From NCBI GenBank assembly GCA_026014605.1, contig JAOZIC010000004.1, positions 12,196 through 17,580 of the forward strand: a stretch of DNA of 5,385 bases, given 5' to 3'. The notes beneath the pieces were generated by a model, which made no database searches, was not told where the DNA came from, and was given only the letters and a program-made list of their open reading frames with translations. This document shows, in pieces, positions 1-5,375 of the stretch. The DNA comes from Candidatus Bathyarchaeota archaeon (GTDB lineage: Archaea > Thermoproteota > Bathyarchaeia > Bathyarchaeales > Bathyarchaeaceae). Position numbers and translations under genes: made by a program. Position 1 is the first letter of the stretch. Every line of letters begins with the position of its first letter.

Positions 1-362
1 ATGTTATCGACTGGTATGTAAAGCAGGGTTACAGGGGAATTGTTTTGGAAGGAACAGGTTTGGGTCATGTTGGCGACTACCTGTTTGATGCGCTGCGTAA
101 CGCTTCGGAAAAGGGGGTTGTTGTTGGTATGACGTCTCAGTGTATTTGGGGGCGTTTGAACATGAACGTTTACGACCAAGGCAGAGACCTTTTGTCGTTG
201 GGTGTTTTGTCGCTTGATGATATGCTTGCAGAAACCGCGTTTGTTAAGTTGCGTTGGGTTCTTGCACAAACAACAGACCCAGCAGAAGCAAAAAAGCTGC
301 TAATGAAAAACGTTGCGAATGAGCTGTTAAACAGAACAGTTTACGGAAAAATTGGGTGCTGA
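1..362 (+). CDS. gatD: Glu-tRNA(Gln) amidotransferase subunit D, C-terminal part (5' end outside window)
   Basis: GatD is the asparaginase-like subunit of archaeal GatDE. It releases ammonia from glutamine (or asparagine), which GatE uses to convert Glu-tRNA(Gln) to Gln-tRNA(Gln) in the cytoplasm. The frame is open from position 3 to the TGA at 360-362, giving the last 119 residues of a protein normally about 420-440 long. Visible family features are GYRGIVLEGTGLGHV at residues 9-23, then MTSQ and GRLNMNVYDQGRDLL, and a DMLAETAFVKLRWVL segment, all typical of the type I asparaginase C-terminal domain. The TTG at 45 is not the start, because conserved sequence continues upstream to the window edge. 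The catalytic threonines lie in the missing N-terminal part. gatE follows 11 nt later on the same strand, matching the known pairing. Confidence 0.93.
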   Translation, partial: VIDWYVKQGYRGIVLEGTGLGHVGDYLFDALRNASEKGVVVGMTSQCIWGRLNMNVYDQGRDLLSLGVLSLDDMLAETAFVKLRWVLAQTTDPAEAKKLLMKNVANELLNRTVYGKIGC

Positions 363-366
363 AGGG
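361..366 (+). promoter_or_regulatory. Probable ribosome-binding site of gatE
   Basis: GAAGGG lies 7 nt before ATG 374 and immediately after the first base of the gatD stop codon. It is a weak purine-rich match to the archaeal anti-Shine-Dalgarno sequence. Its spacing fits ATG 374 and not the alternative GTG at 356, which it would follow. With the 11-nt gatD-gatE gap it suggests coupled translation of the two subunits. Confidence 0.4.
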
Positions 367-373
367 AAAAAAG

Positions 374-2275
374 ATGACAGTAGACTACAAAAAAGTTGGA
401 TTAAAATCAGGGCTTGAGATTCACCAGCAACTAAACACCAAAGAGAAACTGTTTTGCAGTTGTGAACCTGAACTGTTCAAGGACGACCCCGAGTTTACGT
501 TTCTTAGAATCCTTAGACCAACCCAGAGCGAGTTGGGTCAAGTTGACTCTGCGGCGTTGTTTGAGTTCCAGAAGGGAACAAGTGTTCTGTATGAGGCAAC
601 CAACAAAACCGCGTGTCTAGTAGAGATGGACGAAGAGCCTCCGCATGGTCTTAACAGCGAGGCAGTGGAAATTTCGTTGATTACGGCGCTTATGATGAAG
701 ATGAAACCCGTCGACGAGATTCATGTGATGAGAAAAACGGTTATCGACGGCTCAAACACCACAGGTTTTCAGCGAACAAGCGTAGTTGCATTAAATGGCG
801 CAATCGAAATCAAAGGCAAAAAAGTTGGCATACAACAAATCAGCCTAGAAGAAGACGCCGCCCGAAAAACAGGCACCAAAGGTCAGGTAATCAACTACAG
901 AATCGACAGACTGGGAATACCACTAATCGAAGTAACCACAGCGCCCGACATTTTTACACCGCAAGAAGCCCAAGAGACGGCACTGGCGATTGGAACTATT
1001 TTGCGGGCAACACGAAGAGTCAGACGTGGTTTGGGAACTATCCGCCAAGACTTGAACGTTTCCATACGGGACGGCGCGTTGATAGAAATCAAGGGTGTTC
1101 AGGAGCTTGATTTGGTTGCGCAGATAGTTGAGAACGAGGTTCTTCGGCAACTCAAGTTGTTGGAGATTCGTGACGAACTAAAAAAACGTGGAGTAACCGA
1201 ACAGGACATTAAAGACGACTTTGTGGATGTTACCTCGGTTTTCAAGCAGACGTCATGCAAGGTCATTGCGAATGCGATTACACAAAACAAGATAGTATTG
1301 GCGGTTAAGCTTCCGTGTTTTGATGGTTTGCTCAAAAAGGAGTTGGCGCCTGGAATGCGTTTGGGTGCAGAGATGGCGGGTATGGCTCGTTTTTGGGGAC
1401 GGGTTGGAGGCATTTTTCACACGGATGAGATGCCAGCGTATGGTGTTACGGTTGAGGAACTTAACAGGCTTGGTAAACTTTTGGAGAAACAGCCTCAAGA
1501 CGCAGTTGTTTTTGTTGCTGACACCCCAGAAAATGCTAAAGACGCACTAAATGCTGTTATTTGCCGAGCAAGAATTGCACTGCAAGGTGTTCCCGAGGAG
1601 ACCCGCGCCGCGAACATTGATGGGACTACAAAGTATATGCGTCCGCGTCCGGGTGCGGCTCGTATGTATCCTGAGACTGATGTTCCGCCGATTCAGATAA
1701 CCAAAGAATACGTCAACGAGTTATGCAACAGGCTTCCAGAACTGCCAGAACAGTTGATGAAACGGCTCAAGGCGGAGTATGGGCTTAACCAAAAGCTTAC
1801 AAAACAAATCGTGAACTCGGAATATATCGACCTGTTTGAGACGTTGGCTAGACAAACAAAGGTTTCTGCCACGGTTATCGCCGTTGCGTTCACCGAGACT
1901 TTAACGGCGCTTAAACGTGAAGGAGTTAACGTAGATGCAATATCTGACGACCAGTTTACGCAGTTGTTCAAGCTTATTGGCAGCGGAAAAGCAGTAAAAG
2001 AGTCCATCCCAGACGTGTTAACGTGGCTTGCAAAACATGAAGATGAACCCGCGGAGAAGGCTTTGAAGAGTTTGGGTCTTGGTATGCTAACGCAAAAAGA
2101 GTTGGAAAAAATCATTGATGAGGTACTAGATAAAAACTCGGAGTTCATCGAAGTTCGAGGACAAGGCGCGTTTGGAGCACTAATGGGCATGGTTATGAAA
2201 AAGACCAGAGGACGTGCAAAAGCGCAGGTTGTTAACAAGGTTCTAAAGCAAAAGCTGGAACATCATGAAGCTTAG
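374..2275 (+). CDS. gatE: Glu-tRNA(Gln) amidotransferase subunit E
   Basis: GatE is the kinase/transamidase and tRNA-binding subunit of the archaeal GatDE complex. It phosphorylates the glutamate carried by tRNA(Gln) and replaces the phosphate with ammonia delivered from GatD. The 633-residue product has the full family length. In order it shows GLEIHQQLNT (13-22) and a CSC pair (28-30) in the GatB-like cradle; HVMRKTVIDGSNTTGFQRT (about 117-135), the catalytic-pocket region; an inserted GAD domain shared with bacterial AspRS (about 280-400, with FKQTSCKVI and RLGAEMAGMARFW); PRPGAARMYPETD (424-436); and a helical plus YqeY-like tail (about 440-630) that holds tRNA. I prefer ATG 374 because MTVDYKKVGLKSGLEIHQQL matches the usual N-terminus and a GAAGGG lies 7 nt upstream. 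A GTG at 356, overlapping the gatD stop, would add six residues. No frameshift or missing motif is seen. Confidence 0.97.
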   Translation: MTVDYKKVGLKSGLEIHQQLNTKEKLFCSCEPELFKDDPEFTFLRILRPTQSELGQVDSAALFEFQKGTSVLYEATNKTACLVEMDEEPPHGLNSEAVEISLITALMMKMKPVDEIHVMRKTVIDGSNTTGFQRTSVVALNGAIEIKGKKVGIQQISLEEDAARKTGTKGQVINYRIDRLGIPLIEVTTAPDIFTPQEAQETALAIGTILRATRRVRRGLGTIRQDLNVSIRDGALIEIKGVQELDLVAQIVENEVLRQLKLLEIRDELKKRGVTEQDIKDDFVDVTSVFKQTSCKVIANAITQNKIVLAVKLPCFDGLLKKELAPGMRLGAEMAGMARFWGRVGGIFHTDEMPAYGVTVEELNRLGKLLEKQPQDAVVFVADTPENAKDALNAVICRARIALQGVPEETRAANIDGTTKYMRPRPGAARMYPETDVPPIQITKEYVNELCNRLPELPEQLMKRLKAEYGLNQKLTKQIVNSEYIDLFETLARQTKVSATVIAVAFTETLTALKREGVNVDAISDDQFTQLFKLIGSGKAVKESIPDVLTWLAKHEDEPAEKALKSLGLGMLTQKELEKIIDEVLDKNSEFIEVRGQGAFGALMGMVMKKTRGRAKAQVVNKVLKQKLEHHEA

Positions 2276-3528
2276 TTTGTTACTTTTTCAAAGTCTGCTC
2301 TGTCCTTAGTTAGAGGTATGGTGCAGTCGAATCCTGCTTTGCAGGTTTTTCTTCGGTCTTCTCCGGGTTCGCTGCTTGGGTCTAGGCTTGAGCCCAACGA
2401 GTCCGGGTAAGTGTAAACGTTTTTGTCGGCTTGGAATCTGGTTGTCAACGCCCATAGTATGTCTTGTGGGTCGGACAGGTTTATGTCGTCGTCAAACACA
2501 TAGACGTGCTTTAAGCTCTTATGGGCATCAAGGGCAGTTTCAATCACCGTTTTTGGTTCTGCGTCTGTTCTCTTTTTTATGCTCACCGAGCACCCCAGCC
2601 AGTTTATTCCGCCGTCGGTGAACGCTAAATCTTTGAGGTCGCAAACTTTTGTTAGTTCTTTGTAGATTAGGGGCAGTTTTCCAAAGCCCATCAAAAAGGA
2701 GTGTTCGCCTCGTCCGGGGATGAGGGCGTAATAGGTTGGGTTTTGTTTTTGGGTTAAGATTTTGGTGATTTCGACCACGGGTTGTTGCCTGATTAGGTCG
2801 TAGGTTCCTGTGATGTCTACGAACGGTCCTTCTGTGCCCAGTTCTGGGGTTAGTTTTCCTTGGAGTACTATTTCTGTGTCTGCTGGTACGCTGATTCCGT
2901 TGTCTAGTTTGACCATTTTGATTGGTTTTTGGTAGAATCCGCCTGCGATTTCTGTTTCGTCCATGGGTTCCTTGGTGGAAATCGCCGCCGCAAACAGCAG
3001 GGCGGGGTCGAGTCCGATGCAGATTGCTATGTCTATGTTATTGTTGTTTTTTGTGTAGCACTGCCATGTGTGTCTGTGGCAGATTCTTGTTGTTGCCGTG
3101 GTTTTGGTTTTAATGAGCATCCTGTGGTAGGATAGGTTGCGTTTTTCGCATTCGGTTACAAAAACCCCTGAGGTGACGTATGGTCCGGGGTCTGTTTTGT
3201 AGTATCTTAGAATTGGAAGTTTGCCTAGGTCCAGTTCAGCTTCAACAAAAGGATACTCGTTTACGGTTACGGGTTTCACGGGGTTATCTAGGGCGTTTAT
3301 GACTTTTTCTTGGATTTGGTTCCAGGTCATGTCAAATATTGTGCAGAAGTTGTCTCGGGTGCAGATGTTTGATGCTACTGGATAGTTTGTGGGGTTGTTT
3401 TCGAAGATTACCGCGTTTTTGGCGTTTCTTATCTGGCCTGGAATCTGGTTTAGTTCTACTTTTTGTGTTATTCTTTGGAGTTTTCCCTTGGATTCTAGTA
3501 TCTGAAGAGCCTGTTTGAAGCTAACCAA
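2272..3528 (-). CDS. UbiD-family decarboxylase, probable archaeal anhydromevalonate phosphate decarboxylase
   Basis: UbiD-family enzymes use prenylated FMN, made by UbiX, and a divalent metal to decarboxylate alpha,beta-unsaturated acids. Numbered from TTG 3528 (418 residues), the key residues seem present. NLSYHR (131-136) gives the metal-binding Asn131 and catalytic Arg136; CHRH (150-153) offers the metal His; ETEIAGG supplies Glu193; and TEGPFVD (232-238) gives Glu233 and Asp238, the acidic pair of the Glu-Arg-Glu/Asp triad. FDDDINLSDPQDILWAL and GSSLDPS near the C-terminus are also family-typical. About 420 residues is short compared with E. coli UbiD (497) and matches the archaeal type that includes anhydromevalonate 5-phosphate decarboxylase of the archaeal mevalonate pathway. 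That substrate is an inference; aromatic or quinone-related acids remain possible. Start: GGGAG lies 6 nt before TTG 3528 but only 3 nt before TTG 3531, and no ATG is available before an in-frame stop. The 3' end overlaps gatE by 4 bp. Confidence 0.9.
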   Translation of the reverse strand: MVSFKQALQILESKGKLQRITQKVELNQIPGQIRNAKNAVIFENNPTNYPVASNICTRDNFCTIFDMTWNQIQEKVINALDNPVKPVTVNEYPFVEAELDLGKLPILRYYKTDPGPYVTSGVFVTECEKRNLSYHRMLIKTKTTATTRICHRHTWQCYTKNNNNIDIAICIGLDPALLFAAAISTKEPMDETEIAGGFYQKPIKMVKLDNGISVPADTEIVLQGKLTPELGTEGPFVDITGTYDLIRQQPVVEITKILTQKQNPTYYALIPGRGEHSFLMGFGKLPLIYKELTKVCDLKDLAFTDGGINWLGCSVSIKKRTDAEPKTVIETALDAHKSLKHVYVFDDDINLSDPQDILWALTTRFQADKNVYTYPDSLGSSLDPSSEPGEDRRKTCKAGFDCTIPLTKDRADFEKVTN

Positions 3529-3534
3529 CAATAT

Positions 3535-3539
3535 CTCCC
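3535..3539 (-). promoter_or_regulatory. Ribosome-binding site of the UbiD-family gene
   Basis: Read on the minus strand this is GGGAG, a good Shine-Dalgarno match. It ends 6 nt before TTG 3528 and 3 nt before TTG 3531. Spacing therefore favours the inner TTG as start codon, giving a protein beginning MVSFKQALQILESKGKL, the usual N-terminal layout of this family. Confidence 0.55.
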
Positions 3540-3574
3540 ATATTACGGTTGAAGCGGTTGATTATGTGTTTTTC

Positions 3575-3621
3575 TGCAAAAAGGTTACAACAGTTATCTT
3601 GCCAAAAAATAGTTACAACAG
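3575..3621. repeat. Two imperfect direct repeats upstream of the UbiD-family gene
   Basis: Copy 1 (3575-3593) is TGC, A5, then GGTTACAACAG. Copy 2 (3600-3621) is TGCC, A6, T, then AGTTACAACAG. The 10-nt core GTTACAACAG is identical and the cores are 28 nt apart. A shorter third match, ATACAACA, lies at 3636-3643. They sit about 45-115 bp upstream of the minus-strand TTG start, where promoter or operator elements would be expected. I cannot identify a clear TATA box for this gene, so the repeats may be regulatory sites or chance AT-rich similarity. Confidence 0.4.
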
Positions 3622-3681
3622 GTGGATTTCTGGGGATACAACAAAGTAGCAACTGTTTTTTGTTATTGCTTAGTTTTTCAG

Positions 3682-3710
3682 AAAAAAGGTAGTTTTCAAC
3701 AATGAACTAC
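3682..3710 (-). terminator. Hairpin plus T6 tract downstream of the beta-helix gene
   Basis: On the minus strand GTAGTT (3710-3705) and AACTAC (3694-3689) can pair as a 6-bp stem with a 10-nt loop. One C and a run of six T (3687-3682) follow. The element lies 34-62 nt after the TAG stop at 3744-3746. In archaea the T-run alone usually suffices for termination, so the hairpin may be helpful or incidental. It would separate the beta-helix transcript from the UbiD-family gene downstream on the same strand. Confidence 0.45.
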
Positions 3711-3719
3711 TATTAGTCT

Positions 3720-3733
3720 TCAAACATGTTTGA
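3720..3733. repeat. Perfect 14-bp palindrome
   Basis: TCAAACATGTTTGA reads the same on both strands. It lies 10 nt past the stop codon of the beta-helix gene, within its 3' untranslated region. With no loop it would form a poor RNA hairpin at its centre, though the outer bases can pair around a small loop. It could be a dimeric protein-binding site or part of the 3'-end structure; the sequence does not decide. Confidence 0.4.
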
Positions 3734-3743
3734 GGTTTTAATG

Positions 3744-5174
3744 CTAAGTTGGTGTTTTGGCTAGTTTGTGTTTATATAATAACGCAAAAACAGCCACAGA
3801 TATTAGAAGTGGCAGTATTGTCCAAGTAGGAAACTCTGGAATTACCAAGTTTTGCAGTGACGGAGATTCAGGGTTAGGTTCAGTTAGTATTGGTGTGAAG
3901 GAAAAAAGTGTTGTTAATTGATACGTGCTCGTATCGAAGTCGAAATAGATTTTCTCAATTATTTCATCAGTGTTGGTTGTTCCCCACCAGTTATTTGTGG
4001 CGCTTTTGATGACTGCAAAGTTGAGCTTTACATTACCGTTAGTGTTGTTGTAGATGTTATTCCAGATTAGTGTTTTGAATTGAGTGTCAACTCCAAAAAC
4101 GTTGTTTGTGATTGTGTTGTTTGTGATTTCCCCTCGACCTGTAACGCCAATGGAGTTGTTCATAATTATGTTTCTTTTAATTATCGCAGAATTTGGAGGT
4201 GCATCATAACCGCCCTGTGAAGAAGAGGACCCCACTTCGATGCCAGCAGTGGTGCAATTGGTGATGATGTTGCCATAGATATAGGCATCAGTGTGATGGT
4301 CAGCGTGAAGAAAGATAAAATCTGCTGGTGCAATACGAATCCCGATTGCGCCTCCGATGATTGCGTTATTTATAATAGAGGCATTAATATGGTCGTAATT
4401 ACCGGGAGAAAGGTCGATTCCACCGTGGATTTCGTTGTTGGATATGCTAACAGTTCCCGTCGTAACGAGTATCCCACCAAGAATTGTGTTACCAGAAATG
4501 TCAGGAGAACCCTTGATTCGCATTTGACCTGAAATTTTGTTATTCTCTATAATGGGCGAACAGTGCTCAACAATAAGAATACCTAAAATCTCGTTATTTG
4601 TTATTGTAGCAGAATCGGACGAAACATAGACTTCGTTTGAAACAATGTTATTGGAAACAATATTGGAACCCGCATTAAGGTAATTGCTAATTGTGTTATC
4701 CGCGATAAAGGCTCCACCGCCAAAAACTGTTGAAAGGTTATTGTTAGCAATCTTTGGAGATACAGGACCGACGTTCACTTCAGTTGATGTTAGATTTGCA
4801 TTCTCAAGTATGCAACCTGAATCAGTTTGTTCAGTCCAGTTACTACTATGTTCAGTGAAAACAATTCGTCCACCATTATTGAACTGAATCAAATCAGTTG
4901 AACTTCCTTTTGCCCGCAACGTTCCATTAACTATTAGTTGGCAACCACCCATGTTGACTGTTACGCCAGATTGAATCGTTAAAGTAACACCGGTGGAAAC
5001 AACAAGGTTACCTGTCAAATAGTAAGGACTGTTGGCTTTTGTCCATGTTGTATCGGAGCTAATCATTCCAGTTACATCTGAAGAGTATACGACATCAAAA
5101 CATGCAACAAAAACAAACATTAAAACGACAATAAAGAAAAATGCGGAGAACGTATGCAAAGAATGTTGCACCAT
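3744..5174 (-). CDS. Secreted, membrane-anchored right-handed parallel beta-helix protein (NosD/PbH1-like)
   Basis: This is a 476-residue cell-surface protein of unknown substrate. Residues 10-26 form a hydrophobic signal sequence, with likely cleavage near residue 31. A short cap with GVTLTIQSGVTVNM follows at about 62-75. About a dozen beta-helix rungs span 132-376, each marked by NN-x-I or GN-x-I (for example 193-196, 211-214, 228-231, 246-249, 352-355). The helix closes with NNWWGT (394-399), a motif common at the end of such archaeal PbH1 domains. The C-terminus is IPEFPTW (445-451), a hydrophobic span (452-467) and a short KHK-containing tail, which is a surface-anchor layout. Many N-x-S/T sequons suggest N-glycosylation. 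PbH1 domains occur in carbohydrate-active enzymes, NosD and adhesins; I see no catalytic signature that picks one. The ATG start directly precedes the signal peptide. No Shine-Dalgarno sequence is evident, which fits a near-leaderless transcript. Confidence 0.85.
   Translation of the reverse strand: MVQHSLHTFSAFFFIVVLMFVFVACFDVVYSSDVTGMISSDTTWTKANSPYYLTGNLVVSTGVTLTIQSGVTVNMGGCQLIVNGTLRAKGSSTDLIQFNNGGRIVFTEHSSNWTEQTDSGCILENANLTSTEVNVGPVSPKIANNNLSTVFGGGAFIADNTISNYLNAGSNIVSNNIVSNEVYVSSDSATITNNEILGILIVEHCSPIIENNKISGQMRIKGSPDISGNTILGGILVTTGTVSISNNEIHGGIDLSPGNYDHINASIINNAIIGGAIGIRIAPADFIFLHADHHTDAYIYGNIITNCTTAGIEVGSSSSQGGYDAPPNSAIIKRNIIMNNSIGVTGRGEITNNTITNNVFGVDTQFKTLIWNNIYNNTNGNVKLNFAVIKSATNNWWGTTNTDEIIEKIYFDFDTSTYQLTTLFSFTPILTEPNPESPSLQNLVIPEFPTWTILPLLISVAVFALLYKHKLAKTPT
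4047..4781 (-). repeat. Beta-helix rung repeats inside the surface protein
   Basis: Aligned on the NN-x-I motif, the encoded protein shows successive rung lengths of roughly 15, 16, 18, 18, 17, 18, 23, 32, 33, 18 and 19 residues. The 23-, 32- and 33-residue units keep the motif and carry loop insertions. The repeats are protein-level and diverged. Only one stretch is still close at DNA level: a 13-nt direct repeat at 4101-4113 and 4116-4128, coding for adjacent T-I-T-N-N elements. Confidence 0.65.
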
Positions 5175-5207
5175 AACGCAGATACCCAGTATAATAGTTA
5201 GGTTACA

Positions 5208-5222
5208 GGATTATATGTTTTG
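5208..5222 (-). promoter_or_regulatory. TATA-box/BRE-like promoter of the beta-helix gene
   Basis: On the minus strand CAAAACATATAATCC resembles an archaeal BRE (the A-rich CAAAA) followed by box A (ATATAAT). The box is centred about 40 nt upstream of ATG 5174. Initiation 22-27 nt downstream would place the transcript start near 5187-5192 and leave only about 13-18 nt of leader without a Shine-Dalgarno sequence. This is a pattern call with no experimental support. Confidence 0.45.
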
Positions 5223-5355
5223 TGTACTACAAAAAAAACAAAATTAAACAAAAATGATACGTAATGAAAAACTACATGATTTGTTCTTGTTTTCTTAGTT
5301 GCTTAAGAAAAACAGATAAAATAGTACAAGACTGATAAGGCTATGTGCATATTTT

Positions 5356-5364
5356 AGGTGGAGG
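5356..5364 (+). promoter_or_regulatory. Strong Shine-Dalgarno sequence before the gene at 5376
   Basis: AGGTGGAGG contains both GGTG and GGAGG, near-complementary to the CCTCC core at the 3' end of archaeal 16S rRNA. GGAGG ends 11 nt before ATG 5376, slightly long but within a workable range. Its strength stands out against the weak or absent sites of the other genes here and suggests a well-translated product. Confidence 0.5.
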
Positions 5365-5375
5365 ACAAGGCGACA

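Larger units (their letters stand above)
5175..5375. other. Divergent AT-rich intergenic region
   Basis: This 201-bp stretch separates the minus-strand beta-helix gene from a plus-strand gene beginning at 5376. It is strongly AT-rich, with an A-tract at 5231-5238. It must hold promoters for both directions. The minus-strand box is at 5208-5222. For the plus strand the segment around 5313-5322 (AGATAAAATA) is the best positioned but weak box A candidate. I see no tRNA, C/D-box RNA or open reading frame of interest here. Confidence 0.5.

Noticed and set aside
45..362. A complete 105-residue gene starting at TTG 45
   Set aside because: The frame is open back to position 3 and the upstream codons (VIDWYVKQGYRGIV) continue the GatD family sequence, so this is an internal codon of a truncated gatD.
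1693..2238. 181-residue open frame antisense to gatE
   Set aside because: It lies wholly inside the well-conserved gatE, and its Ser/Phe-rich translation shows no recognisable motif. It is a frame shadow, as are the other shorter antisense frames in gatE.
2922..3135. Cys/Trp-rich plus-strand frames opposite the UbiD-family gene
   Set aside because: They are antisense shadows of the conserved metal-binding region; the Cys-rich look comes from the reverse reading of Thr/Asn/His-rich codons.
3532..3743. CRISPR array or small RNA gene in the intergenic spacer
   Set aside because: Only two to three short imperfect repeats are present, without uniform spacers. No tRNA cloverleaf and no C/D box pair could be found.
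5097..5108. Lipoprotein lipobox (F-V-A-C) in the signal peptide
   Set aside because: The -3 position is Phe rather than Leu/Val/Ile, and hydrophobic residues continue after the Cys. A C-terminal anchor is present as well, so lipid attachment at Cys25 is not well supported.
5032..5247. 71-residue plus-strand frame over the signal-peptide region and promoter
   Set aside because: It is antisense to the beta-helix N-terminus, runs through that gene's likely promoter and has no ribosome-binding site or recognisable feature.
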